DNA of 64,000 nt from Streptomyces sp. NBC_00376 (GTDB lineage Bacteria; Actinomycetota; Actinomycetes; Streptomycetales; Streptomycetaceae): contig NZ_CP107962.1 in assembly GCF_036077095.1 (NCBI RefSeq), positions 1 through 64,000 on the forward strand. The letters run 5' to 3'. Below the pieces are notes generated by a model. It saw only the letters and a program-made list of their open reading frames with translations. It did no database searches and was not told where the DNA came from. This document shows, one piece after another, positions 35,060-43,391 of the stretch (its first letter is position 1; each line of letters opens with the position of its first letter). The position numbers and the translations under genes were made by a program.

Positions 35060-35288
35060 GGTCACCTCCGAGATCGTTCCTCTACTTGTCCCAGCAGACG
35101 ACCTCGCCAGCGTGTCCTTACCAAGCGATCTTGTCGCGCGTATCCCAATCAGTGGCCGAGTCGTCGCGGGGCACCGGGCGGCCAATCAGTAGAAGCCACA
35201 TGTGCGGCATGAGGTTGACAGCCACACCCAGTGTCCCTGGGCCTCCCGATCCTACGAGTGACCGGAATCGACCCATCAACAACGTAAG
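35060..35288 (-). ncRNA. Candidate bridge RNA of IS110 copy 2
   Basis: Minus-strand reading. The left target guide contains CAACCTC (plus strand GAGGTTG, 35211-35217), equal to the left flank plus core (35289-35295). Right target guide CTACTGA (plus TCAGTAG, 35186-35192) is the complement of the right flank TCAGTAG (plus 33800-33806). Left donor guide ATTGGGA (plus 35143-35149) equals the right end. Right donor guide GTAAGGA (plus TCCTTAC, 35115-35121) is the complement of core plus left end TCCTTAC. The scaffold (CTGGGTGTGGCTG, TTGGCCGCC, CGACGACTCGGCC, GGCGAGGTCGTC) matches copy 1. Confidence 0.85.
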
Positions 35289-35290
35289 GA

Positions 35291-35615
35291 GGTTGCAGTC
35301 CCGTCTGCGGGTTACAGATCTGGCACGGCTCGATGTCCGGCTCCGCCAAGGCGATCAACGCCTCCTCACGGTCGAGGAACCCGCCTTCGACCAGATACAA
35401 GGCGCGCAGTCCCCGCGGTGTACCAGAGCCGCCGACGATGACCGCTGCGGTTGGATCTTCCACCGCAGCGCGGCATGCGCCTGCTCCCGACGGCGCTGCT
35501 CCTGTTGCTCTTTGATTTCCAGTTCCCGGATCCGCCCCTTGACCTGGCGGAGCTGCCACTCCAGCCACTGTTCCAGTGTCCGGTTCTTGCCCAGGTCGGA
35601 TATGCCGCCGGGCAT
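35291..35615 (-). pseudogene. DUF6233-type gene, frameshifted and cut by IS110 copy 2
   Basis: From the ATG at 35615: [20 protein letters not shown], then a coiled-coil ([20 protein letters not shown]). After a frameshift comes [38 protein letters not shown] and PQTGLQP at the IS junction. The order (leading helix, coiled coil, a VHVGG-like strand, then a CxxC-containing end) matches the common Streptomyces DUF6233 proteins. It lost its frame and its end. Confidence 0.65.
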
Positions 35616-35926
35616 GGCTACGCCTCGGCCGGCTCGTGGGCGTGCTTCAACGCCATGCGTGCCGCGACCACGGGAACCCTCAACACCCGGACCAGGCAGG
35701 CCACTTGGCTCGAAAAACCAGCGGCCCGCCACCCGCTACGACGTGGGCAAGACCGTGAAACGACCCGAGAGCATCACCGAACGAAACCGACTCAGACCAT
35801 AAAGAGCAAGCTGAGAACCGATCCGGGTTCCGGACGGTCTTCCCGGCCCGTGAATGATCTTGCTCGGGCAAAGGACCGTTTATGAGAAACACCGCCCGAG
35901 ACGGTCATCTTGCACAGCGAAGGCGG

Positions 35927-35954
35927 AAGTCCCCGACGCGCGGATCGGGGACTT
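35927..35954 (-). terminator. Terminator of the hsp18 operon
   Basis: AAGTCCCCGA (35927-35936) pairs with TCGGGGACTT (35945-35954) around an 8-nt loop. It lies 53 bp beyond the stop of the last DUF2267 gene. Confidence 0.65.
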
Positions 35955-36006
35955 CACCAAAAGCCGCCGGAGGGATCCTGTTGCGGCCCCGGGGTGCCGG
36001 TGCCGT

Positions 36007-36492
36007 TTACGCGGCGGAGGTGAGTTCGGCGCGGCCGAACAACAGCGCGTGGCCGGTGGGGAGCTGGTGGAGGATGCGGGTGATGAGGTCAGGGTCGGCG
36101 TGGGCGGCGACGGCCGCGAAGACGGAGCCGGTGTCCCAGCGGGTGGCGGCCAGGGATGCGCCGGAGCGGGCGGCGAGGTCCTTGACGAAGGCCCAGCCGG
36201 TCAGCGGCTGGGTGTCGGGGATCTGTGCGGTCAGGACACGTGCGGCTTCCAGGGGCAGGCAGGCGGCAAGGTCGACGCGTTCGTCGCCGGTCAGTTGGCG
36301 TCCCAGCCCCGCGAGAACCAGGCGGACGGCTTCCTCGGCTCTCTCGCGGGTGGGGTAGGCGCCTTCGTGGCGGACCTTCTCCAGCATCTGCTCATACGCC
36401 GTCGAGTACGGCTGCTGGTGCTCAGCCGGTACGCGCACGTCGGTGATCACTGCAGTGCATGCCTTTCGTAGAGCGGTGCGGGTGTGTGGCAC
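36007..36492 (-). CDS. DUF2267-family protein
   Basis: A 161-aa helical protein: YEQMLEKVRHEGAYPTRERA, AEEAVRLVLAGLGRQLTGDE, DLAACLPLEAARVLT, then FVKDLAARSG and LHQLPTGHALLFG. This is the DUF2267 pattern of paired helical repeats. It is the third gene of the hsp18 operon, 11 bp after the other DUF2267 gene. DUF2267 proteins are often encoded with small heat-shock proteins and stress genes. Biochemical function is not known. Confidence 0.8.
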   Translation of the reverse strand: MPHTRTALRKACTAVITDVRVPAEHQQPYSTAYEQMLEKVRHEGAYPTRERAEEAVRLVLAGLGRQLTGDERVDLAACLPLEAARVLTAQIPDTQPLTGWAFVKDLAARSGASLAATRWDTGSVFAAVAAHADPDLITRILHQLPTGHALLFGRAELTSAA

Positions 36493-36503
36493 CGAGGTAG
36501 GGG

Positions 36504-36911
36504 TCAGGTGGGCTGGGGGCGGCCGAAGAGGAGGTCGTAGCCGGCGGGGAGCTGGAGCAGGATCTGCCCCAGCAGGTCCTCGCCGGCCGTGTCGGCGACC
36601 GTGGACAGCACGGCGCTGACGTCCCAGGTCGCGGTCTGCTCGGTGGCGCCCTCGATCCAGGCCGCGGTCGCCCGCAAGAACCGCTCCGGGGGCAGCGGTT
36701 CGGCGCTCTGCAGCGGGTTGAGCAGGATCAGGGCGAATTCCTCCGGGAGACGTGCCGCGAGCTGGGCGCGAACCTCGCCGACCAGATGCGCGCCGAGCAG
36801 GGCGAGCACCACACGGGCCGCGCGCTCGGCTTCCTCCACAGTGCCGTACTCGCCGCGCTCCTTCACGTGGTCGAGGAACGCTTCGCGTCGCAGGGTCATC
36901 TCGGCCGTCAC
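36504..36911 (-). CDS. DUF2267-family protein, paralogue of its neighbour
   Basis: A 135-aa protein: REAFLDHVKERGEYGTVEEA, RVVLALLGAHLVGEVRAQLA, LPEEFALILLNPLQ, FLRATAAWIEG, ending ILLQLPAGYDLLFGRPQPT. Same repeat plan and same C-terminal LP.G..LLFGR motif as the protein at 36007-36492. It lies between hsp18 and that gene on the same strand, so coexpression under heat-shock control is likely. Confidence 0.8.
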   Translation of the reverse strand: MTAEMTLRREAFLDHVKERGEYGTVEEAERAARVVLALLGAHLVGEVRAQLAARLPEEFALILLNPLQSAEPLPPERFLRATAAWIEGATEQTATWDVSAVLSTVADTAGEDLLGQILLQLPAGYDLLFGRPQPT

Positions 36912-36996
36912 CCCTTCTTGTCCTTCGGACTGCCCACGGGGTGCGGAGGGCGGGTGAGGGGGAGATCAGATGCCCGTCCTCCGCACCTGTCCGGTG

Positions 36997-37428
36997 TCAG
37001 CCGGAGATCTCCTTGTGGCCGGATCCGACGCCGATGGAGATCTTGCGGGGCTTGGCGCGCTCCGCGATCGGGATGCGCAGGGTCAGCACGCCCGCGTCGT
37101 AGTCGGCCTTGATGTGCTCGGTGTCGAGGGTGTCGGCGAGCACGATCTGGCGGGAAAACACGCCCAGCGGCCGCTCGGACAGCTCCATCTGCACGTCGTC
37201 TGTCTTCGCCACCGGCCTGCGCTCGGCCTTGACGGTGAGCATGTTCCGCTCGACGTCGATGTCGATCGCGTCCGCGCTCACACCAGGCAGGTCGAAGGCC
37301 ACCACGTACTCGTCGCCCTCGCGGTAGGCGTCCATCGGCATCACCGACGGCTTCGACCAGGTACCCGGCCCCATCAGCTGCTGAGCAATCCGGTCCAGCT
37401 CACGGAAGGGGTCAGTGCGCATCAACAT
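36997..37428 (-). CDS. hsp18: Hsp18, small heat-shock protein (Hsp20/alpha-crystallin)
   Basis: 143 aa from the ATG at 37428, 7 nt after GGAGGTG. The N-terminus is [20 protein letters not shown]. The alpha-crystallin domain runs from [20 protein letters not shown] through [10 protein letters not shown] and [13 protein letters not shown], to [20 protein letters not shown], the conserved C-terminal I-x-I/V region. It should form oligomers that hold unfolded proteins. The promoter carries a RheA-type operator between its -35 and -10 elements, so heat derepression is expected. Two DUF2267 genes follow. Confidence 0.95.
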   Translation of the reverse strand: MLMRTDPFRELDRIAQQLMGPGTWSKPSVMPMDAYREGDEYVVAFDLPGVSADAIDIDVERNMLTVKAERRPVAKTDDVQMELSERPLGVFSRQIVLADTLDTEHIKADYDAGVLTLRIPIAERAKPRKISIGVGSGHKEISG

Positions 37429-37484
37429 CGTGAAACACCTCCAGCAGGTTCGGGCAGTTGCTGCCAATGCGCTGCACTGACACC

Positions 37485-37537
37485 GTTGTAACATGTCATC
37501 CAATGGATGACAAACATGAAGTCGTCCATTGGATGAC
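37485..37537. promoter_or_regulatory. hsp18 promoter with two RheA-type operators
   Basis: On the minus strand TTGTCA (37508-37513), 17 bp and TACAAC (37485-37490) form the hsp18 promoter. Operator 1, TGTCATCCAATGGATGACA (37494-37512), is a perfect repeat lying in that spacer and overlapping the -35. Operator 2 (37521-37537) has GTCGTCCA-T-TGGATGAC, one mismatch, next to the rheA ribosome-binding site. RheA of Streptomyces albus is known to bind TGTCATC-N5-GATGACA; operator 1 fits exactly. The two centres are 26 bp apart. Confidence 0.85.
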
Positions 37538-37554
37538 AACGAGGAGGAGGTGCC

Positions 37555-38187
37555 GTGACCGCAGCCGACCAGCCGTCCACGCCCAGCACCGGCGCCCACA
37601 ACCCGGCGACATTCCTCGCCGCCGCGGCCGCCCTGAAAGCCATAGAAGACGCCCTGCACACCGCCCGGCACGAGACCCCCGACACCACCGGCTCTCCCGC
37701 TCCCGGACCGGAGGCGGCCCTGGCCTCCCTGATGCTGCTCCGGCAGGTCCGCGAGCAGCTCGCCGGATGGGAAACCGGGCTGATCGAAACGGCCCGCGAC
37801 GCGGGAGCCAGCTGGGCCGACCTCGCCCAACCCCTGGGCGTCGCCAGCCGCCAGGCCGCCGAGCGCCGATACCTGCGCGGCCGCCCCGGCCCAGTCGGCA
37901 CCACCGGCGAACAACGCGTCCAGGCCACCCGCGAACGCCGCGCCGCCGACCGCACCGCCGCCGCCTGGGCCCGCCACAACGTGGCCGACCTGCGCCGCCT
38001 CGCCGGCCAGATCACCGCCCTCACCGACCTTCCGCCCGCCGCCCGCCGTCCGCTCGGCGCGCTCCACGCGGCCCTCGCCCACGACGACCCCGCCGACCTC
38101 ATCGCTCCCCTGACCGCCACCCGCCCGTACCTGGCCGCCGCCCACCTCGACCTCACTGCCCGGCTCGACACCCTCACACCTCCCTGA
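37555..38187 (+). CDS. rheA: RheA-like repressor of hsp18
   Basis: A 210-aa protein starting at GTG behind GAGGAGGAGG. The N-terminal half is helical ([20 protein letters not shown]). A central HTH-like part reads [20 protein letters not shown] then [12 protein letters not shown]. It is divergent from hsp18, with the operators between them, as in Streptomyces albus where RheA is a thermosensing repressor of hsp18. Length (about 22-23 kDa) fits. Assignment rests mainly on context and operator. Confidence 0.8.
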   Translation: MTAADQPSTPSTGAHNPATFLAAAAALKAIEDALHTARHETPDTTGSPAPGPEAALASLMLLRQVREQLAGWETGLIETARDAGASWADLAQPLGVASRQAAERRYLRGRPGPVGTTGEQRVQATRERRAADRTAAAWARHNVADLRRLAGQITALTDLPPAARRPLGALHAALAHDDPADLIAPLTATRPYLAAAHLDLTARLDTLTPP

Positions 38188-38218
38188 CCCCGCCCCGCGC
38201 ACCGCAACAGCAGCCCGG

Positions 38219-39070
38219 TCACGTCCGCCCCTGGGAAAACGAGGGGAGACCTGGAGACCGACGCGGCCAGCCTGTTCGCGCCCGCGCCCGCCAGGCCGCC
38301 ACCAGCTTCCCCGACACGTCCCCGAACAGCTCCGGCGGTAGCTGAAGCCCGCGCACCCGTTGGAGCTTGTTCACCTCCGCCAGCAGGCTGTCCAGCCCCA
38401 GCGCATCCGGGTCCGCCTTCAGCTCGGTGAAGAACGTGCCCCCGGCGCCCGCGCTATCCGCGTCCGTGCCGGCGTCCTCGGCGATCAGGTCGTCCAGCCG
38501 GGACCGGGTCGCCGCCGACAGCCGGCCCACGGTGGCCGCGCAGAACCGTTCCTCGAAGGTGCTGACCGCCTTGCCCACCAGCCGGGCGATCTGCCCCGGG
38601 GCTGGCGGCTCCAGCCGGTCGTTGCGGCAGCGGGCCACCACCGCCTCCGCGAGCCGGTCCCGGTTCAGCTCCACCCCGCACAGCTCGACCTCCAGCCACT
38701 CGGCGAGCTGGGCCTGGTCCTCCTCGGTGCACTCACGGAAGCCGAACACGCCCCGGATCTCCATTCGGTGCCGCTTGATCGCCCGCCCCGACCAGTCGTA
38801 CGCGGCCCACTCCTCGGCGGGCACCCTCACCTGCTGAGCGACGTACGACACCGCCGGTACCGGGATATCCCCGGCGTCCTCCGGGAACCGGGCCTCCACC
38901 TCGAAGAACTTCAGCAACAGCGCGAACCCCAACCGGTTCGCCCCCGACTTGTTCCGCAGCCGCTCCTGATCCTCCTCCAGCAGCGTCCAGACCTCGATCC
39001 TCCGGCTCCCACTCCTGCCGCACCACAGGCTCCTTCCGGTCGTCATGACCGGACCAACCTCGCCGAGCAC
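38219..39070 (-). pseudogene. 5' remnant of a Tn3-family transposase gene
   Basis: The frame reads IEVWTLLEEDQERLRNKSGA, then NRLGFALLLKFFEVEARFPE, VSYVAQQVRVPAEEW, IKRHRMEIRGVFGFRE and LVGKAVSTFEERF, to [20 protein letters not shown]. This is the N-terminal DUF4158 part of Tn3-type transposases, which are about 1000 aa. The DDE part is missing. A frameshift near 39008 separates the original start (VRQEWEPED) from the rest. It is a relic truncated next to rheA. Confidence 0.75.
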
Positions 39071-39178
39071 GGCCCTCGAAGACCCCAGAAGATCGAAAAC
39101 GGTGACAAGCGCACCCTGATCCGCTACAGAGAGCTACTTGTCACTCCGCCGTAGCTTCGGGAGAACAGGGCCTAGAGT

Positions 39179-40647
39179 CAATACCGGTGACTTTGTTGGT
39201 GGTGGGTCGTTGGGTGTGGTGTGCCAAGGCCTGGACAGGTGAAGTCGTCGGGTGAGCGGTTGTCGGACCGGATCGCTCTGGGTGTGCTGACGCGGGTGTT
39301 TCCGCCCGAGTTGGTGGATGAGGTGGTTGTTGGGTGTGGGCGTCTGGAACAGCGGTCGCGGCTGTTGCCGGCCCGGGTGGTGGTCTATTTCGTGCTCGCG
39401 ATGTGTCTGTTCTCCGGGCAGGGCTATGAGGAGGTGGCCCGACTGCTGACGCAGGGGCTGGAGCGGGTGCGGCGGTGGGAGAAACCGTGGCAGGTGCCCA
39501 CGACAGCGGCGATCGGCCGGGCCCGCCGGCGATTGGGGCCGGAGCCGTTGAAGGTGCTGTTCGCGCGAGTGTGCCGGCCGGTGGCCGCCCCGGACACTGC
39601 TGGTGCCTGGTATCGGCAGTGGCGTCTGGTTGCGGTGGACGGCACGGTCTTCGATGTGCCGGACACCGGGGCGAACAGCGATTTCTTCGGCCGGCCCGGC
39701 TCGGGCCGGGGACAGCAGCGCAGTGCCTACCCGCAGGTGAGGGTCGCTGCGCTGGTGGAGTGCGGGACACACGCGGTGTTCGCCGCGGCGACCGGCCCGC
39801 TGTCGGTTCATGAACAGCAGTTGATTCCCGGCCTGCTGGGCCGGCTCGAGCCGGGAATGCTGCTGATGGCCGACCGCGGCATCACCGGCTTCGAGCTGTG
39901 GCGGGCCGCCTCGGACACGGGCGCGGACCTGTTGTGGCGCGTCCGGAAGAACATCGTGCTCCCGGTCCTCGAAGCCTTCGACGACGGCTCCTACCTGTCC
40001 GAGATCGTTGCGGCAGGCGACCGCAAGCACCGGGACCCGGTCCGGGTCCGCGTCATCGAGTACACCCTCGGCCGCGAGGACGACGACACGGTCTACCGGC
40101 TGATCACGACCATCTGTAACCCGCAGGAGGCCCCTGCGGCCGACCTGGCGGGCCTCTACCATCAACGCTGGGAGATCGAGAACACCCTGGACGAGATCAA
40201 GACCCATCAGGGCGGACACCGCCTCGTCCTCCGCTCCCAGTACCCCGATGGCGTCGAGCAGGAAATCTACGGTTTCCTTCTTGTCCACCACGCACTCCGG
40301 GACGTCATGCACCACACCGCTCACCAGGCCGGCCTCGACCCCGACAGACTGTCCTTCACCCGCACCCTTCGCATCGCTCGCCGCCACGTCACCGACCAGG
40401 CGGCACTTTCCCCCCTCACGACTCAGTCGAGCCCTGACCCACACCATCCGTGAGCTGCTGGAACGACTCCTGCCACCCCGCAGGCAACGCTCCAACCCCC
40501 GTGTCATCAAACGCAAGATGGCCAACTGGCACCTCAAACACACCCACCACCGCAACCCACCCCGACCACCCGCAGCAGCAATCACACTCATCCCGCCCAC
40601 CAAACCCGCCAGCAGACGCCAGAAGAGCACCTAAATCACCGGTATTG
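39179..40647 (+). mobile_element. IS4-family insertion sequence with 10-bp target duplication
   Basis: Terminal inverted repeats CAATACCGGTGA (39179-39190) and TCACCGGTATTG (40636-40647) bound a 1469-bp element. GGCCTAGAGT flanks it directly on both sides (39169-39178 and 40648-40657), a perfect 10-bp target duplication. It inserted between the Tn3 transposase relic and a DUF6191 gene. The perfect duplication suggests a fairly recent insertion. Confidence 0.9.
39221..40453 (+). CDS. IS4-family transposase (3' end probably frameshifted)
   Basis: A 410-aa frame. DDE residues appear in LVAVDGTVFDVPD, LLMADRGITGFELW and the YHQRWEIENTLDEIKTH block, which is the Y-(2)-R-(3)-E-(6)-K signature. After SFTRTLRIARRHVTDQAA the frame soon ends at 40453. 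A different frame continues HTIRELLERLLPP, then NPRVIKRKMANWHLKH to a stop at 40634, which looks like the proper C-terminus. A single-base change near 40415 would join them. It may be inactivating. Confidence 0.8.
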   Translation: MPRPGQVKSSGERLSDRIALGVLTRVFPPELVDEVVVGCGRLEQRSRLLPARVVVYFVLAMCLFSGQGYEEVARLLTQGLERVRRWEKPWQVPTTAAIGRARRRLGPEPLKVLFARVCRPVAAPDTAGAWYRQWRLVAVDGTVFDVPDTGANSDFFGRPGSGRGQQRSAYPQVRVAALVECGTHAVFAAATGPLSVHEQQLIPGLLGRLEPGMLLMADRGITGFELWRAASDTGADLLWRVRKNIVLPVLEAFDDGSYLSEIVAAGDRKHRDPVRVRVIEYTLGREDDDTVYRLITTICNPQEAPAADLAGLYHQRWEIENTLDEIKTHQGGHRLVLRSQYPDGVEQEIYGFLLVHHALRDVMHHTAHQAGLDPDRLSFTRTLRIARRHVTDQAALSPLTTQSSPDPHHP

Positions 40648-40690
40648 GGCCTAGAGTCCCGTGTCCTGTCGCACTCAAGTAAACGTATTC

Positions 40691-41011
40691 TCACTCGATC
40701 TCATTCGAGTTGGCAGATTCTTGCCGACCAGGTACCGAGCGACGGACCCGTACGACGCCCTTGTCCAGGTCAACACCAAGTGGCGTCCCCTCTCCGACCC
40801 GGACGTTCTTACGGAACCTCTCCTGCTCCATCGCCTGCTTCACCGCCTGCGCGGTTGGAGAGAACCCCTCTACCAGCGCGGAAGTACGCCCCTTTGTCTT
40901 GCGGTAGTAGATCCACCCACGGCGCTCTGCCCACAGCAAAGCACGATCCACCAAAATCAGGCAGACGCCGGCGGCGACGCCGACTGTCACCACGATCACA
41001 GCGCTTCTCAT
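40691..41011 (-). CDS. Small DUF6191-type membrane protein
   Basis: About 106 aa from the ATG at 41011 (MRSAVIVVTVGVAAG). One N-terminal membrane helix (VIVVTVGVAAGVCLILV) is followed by DRALLWAERRGWIYYRKTKG and a cytoplasmic tail ending DLDKGVVRVRR. The helix, the LWAxRR.W..YR motif and the VDLDxGxxxxRR end match DUF6191 proteins common in Streptomyces. It lies just beyond the IS4 target duplication. Function unknown. Confidence 0.7.
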   Translation of the reverse strand: MRSAVIVVTVGVAAGVCLILVDRALLWAERRGWIYYRKTKGRTSALVEGFSPTAQAVKQAMEQERFRKNVRVGEGTPLGVDLDKGVVRVRRSVPGRQESANSNEIE

Positions 41012-41072
41012 ACTGCTGAAACGTAGCAACCCTCTGCCGAGTTACTCCAGCAGCCGCTACGGCGACCGGGCG

Positions 41073-41456
41073 GGCCGGCGCTGTCGTCAACGCAACCCGG
41101 CGCAGCGCGGCACCCCCTATGTGTGGGGCGGCGGCAGCACCACGGGCCCCACCAAAGGCGGTTACGACTGCTCGGGCCTGATGCTCTACGCCTTCTACCA
41201 GGGCGCCCGGATCGCTCTCCCCCGCACCTCCCAGCAGATGCGGCGCTCCGGCGCCCGAGTCCCCCGCTCGCAGATCCGGCCCGGCGACCTCATCGTCATC
41301 AACAACGACGGGAACTGGGGACACGTCGGCCTCTATGCCGGCAACAACACCATGATCCACGCACCCCGGCCCGGAAAGACCGTCGAGACCACTTCGACGT
41401 CGGGGTACTGGAGCGGTACGACTGGGACGTACGCCGAGTGCTCTGACGCCGTGTAG
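41073..41456 (+). pseudogene. NlpC/P60 peptidase domain, 5' truncated
   Basis: The frame gives QRGTPYVWGGGSTTGPTKGG, YDCSGLMLYAFYQ (catalytic Cys), DLIVINNDGNWGHVGLYAGN (His) and MIHAPRPGKTVETT, then a stop. The catalytic domain of an NlpC/P60 endopeptidase is complete or nearly so. No signal peptide, coiled coil or start codon with a ribosome-binding site precedes it. It is read as the 3' remnant of a wall hydrolase gene. Confidence 0.7.
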
Positions 41457-41564
41457 GTTCCGAATAGAGATGTCGGTGTCCGGCCATCCTGTCGTCGGCA
41501 TGTCGGCTGCTGGGACAAACCCGCAGGTCGACCGTTGTCCCGTCGCACTCCAGCTGACAGGTTC

Positions 41565-42003
41565 TCAATGCTCTGCAGACCGACCTTGTGAATTCTCATT
41601 CGCCGCGGAGCCGGACCAGACGCCGAGGTCGCCTCCCGGCAGGGACACGAACCGCCATCCTCCAGGTCCTGTGATCTGCCACGCCTCGAACGCTGCATCG
41701 GCTGGACGCGTCAGATGCGTGCCATCCTCGAACACCATCCGGAGCGTGCCGGACTTGAAGGCGACCGCAGAGACGACCTTCGTCCCGAAGAGCGGAAGGA
41801 TTGCGGCTACGTCCTGAGTCTCAGGCGCCAGAAGCACGCCTGGGGCGGCCCGGATGAGAGCCGAGCAGGCGTTTCGAGTACGACTTCCCAACCTTCATCG
41901 CCAGAGTGAGGCGGTAGTCGACAGTGATCCCAGCAACGCCCCACCCTCGGAGATCCAAGAGCCACCGGTCATCGTGTTCGACCGGCTCTGCTTCAGTGCT
42001 CAT
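41565..42003 (-). pseudogene. DUF6188-type gene with a frameshift
   Basis: From the ATG at 42003 the frame reads MSTEAEPVEHDDRWLLDLRG, GVAGITVDYRLTLAM. Near 41890 it must shift to continue NACSALIRAAPGVLLAPETQ, VSAVAFKSGTLRMVFEDGTH and GGWRFVSLPGGDLGVW. This is the order of the DUF6188 family (opening strand with a V-DYRLTL motif, then AFK.GTL, then the LPGG.L.VW end). One base change separates the halves. About 280 bp beyond it to the left of the next gene hold nothing that I recognise. Confidence 0.7.
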
Positions 42004-42303
42004 CACCTCAGCATGGTGCACGGCCCAGCCGAGGGCGATGGACGGTCATCACGGTTCCACCGAAGCCGCGTCTGTTGAGAATCCGGCGAGGTGTGTTCTC
42101 GATCCACTTGGCGAACCAGCAGCTCAGGGCAAGATCCGGAGACAGCTCCGATGCGACGGGACATCCCGCGGGTTCACGCAAACTGAAGGGCTCTTGGTGG
42201 GAACCCAAGGGTCCGTCGCCGTGCCTCACGGTGCTGGTTCCGCGAGTTTGACTCCAACTCACGACCACGCCGTTTCCTGGCTCTCTGGGCGCCCGAGAGC
42301 GGG

Positions 42304-42819
42304 TTAACCAAGAGGGTGGCCGTAACGCAACTTGTTGAGAGCGGCCCCGCCGGTCGTGTCCACCACGGCCGCGCCGTCGGGGCGCCAGCCGGCGGCCTCG
42401 TAGAAGCGCCGGGCTCGTTCGTTGTCTTCGAGTACCCACAAGACGGCCTGTGCGTAGCCAGCCTGTCCGAGAGTCGTCAATGCTGCCGCCATCAACTGCT
42501 TTCCGACCCCTGTGCCCCAGGCCTCGGGCATCGCGTAGAGCGTGCCGATTTCCGCGGTGACAGAGATGTCCTGAGACGGGCCGAAACTTGCGAATCCGAT
42601 GATCCCGGCCTCGGTTTCGGCTACCAGTACCCCCGACGACGGCCACCGTGTTTCCGCGATCCGTGTCTTCCACTCGGACTCTTCGCGGCTTGGGTCCATG
42701 GCGTCGAGGTAGTGCTGGGGAACAAGACCGGCAAAGGCCGCCTGCCAGGAGCGCACGTAGACACCGGCGACCACTGACGCATCATCAGGCCATGCCTGTC
42801 GAATCTGCATGGCCGTCAT
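42304..42819 (-). CDS. GNAT-family N-acetyltransferase
   Basis: A 171-aa protein: MQIRQAWPDDASVVAGVYVR, SWQAAFAGLVPQHYL, GVLVAETEAGIIGFASFG, IGTLYAMPEAWGTGVGKQLM (the acetyl-CoA-binding R/Q-x-x-G-x-G/A region) and VLWVLEDNERARRFYEAAGW. Complete and of usual size. The substrate cannot be deduced. It lies alone between pseudogenes; an ATG three codons in is an alternative start. Confidence 0.9.
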   Translation of the reverse strand: MTAMQIRQAWPDDASVVAGVYVRSWQAAFAGLVPQHYLDAMDPSREESEWKTRIAETRWPSSGVLVAETEAGIIGFASFGPSQDISVTAEIGTLYAMPEAWGTGVGKQLMAAALTTLGQAGYAQAVLWVLEDNERARRFYEAAGWRPDGAAVVDTTGGAALNKLRYGHPLG

Positions 42820-42832
42820 TCTTCAAGTCCCG

Positions 42833-43386
42833 TCAGTCCGGGCCAAGTTCTTTTCCCGAGGGCGACGGTGAGTGCTCGGCTGTCTGTTCCAGCAGTGCCC
42901 GCGCCGAGTCCGCGTAGCGGATGGCGGTCTTCTCGTCGATGCCGAAGACCAGTGCGAGGTGGAGCGGGTCGGCGCCGTGGGTGAGGGCTTCTTCGAGCTG
43001 GCGGTCGACGCGGAGCCGTTCGAGGGTGGCGGTGAGGTTGCGGGTGGCCCGGGTGGTCCAGAGCTTGCCGGCCGGGCCGAGTTCAACGGCGGTCTTCTGG
43101 GTGATCAGCAGGTGGGGGTTGGCCGTGTTCGGCCAGCGGCTGCGGCGGTAATCGAGCCAGTCCAGGACAGCACGGCAGGTGAGGTCGTCGAGCGGGCGGA
43201 CGTGGCCGTCGACGGTGATGCGCCGGTTGCCCAGGTCGACGTCGTCCAGCTGCATGGTGCGGATCATCTTCGGCCGTGCCGCGTGGACGGCGGCCAGGGC
43301 GACGATGAGCCGGATGTCTGGGGTGGTGGCGGTGGCGACGGCCTCGTCGATGTCCGCCTGGACGAGGGCCTGGAGGACGCCGCCGG
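42833..43386 (-). pseudogene. Tyrosine recombinase/integrase, 3' part (split by a TIR element)
   Basis: The frame reads AGGVLQALVQADIDEAVATA, LIVALAAVHAARPKMIRTMQ, DDVDLGNRRITVDGHVRPLD and HLALVFGIDEKTAIRYADSA, to a stop at 42833. It resembles the C-terminal half of integrase-like tyrosine recombinases with an ARPK-type motif. Its 5' part continues exactly at 44546 on the far side of the inserted element: ending PVPRQ there and resuming AGGVLQ here once one copy of the 5-bp duplication is removed. Confidence 0.75.
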
Positions 43387-43391
43387 CCTGT

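Larger units (their letters stand above)
33807..35288 (-). mobile_element. IS110-family insertion sequence, copy 2 (1482 bp)
   Basis: The element lies on the minus strand between core TC dinucleotides (plus strand GA at 33805-33806 and 35289-35290). It shares the right end CATTGGGAA and the left-end scaffold with copy 1, but has a different core and target. It inserted into a DUF6233-type gene on the left-end side. The right end is 20 bp past the ligase stop. There are no inverted repeats. Confidence 0.9.

Noticed and set aside
35149..35568. A 139-aa minus frame running from the DUF6233 relic into the IS110 left end
   Set aside because: The part inside the IS is bridge-RNA sequence; only the part outside is a gene remnant.
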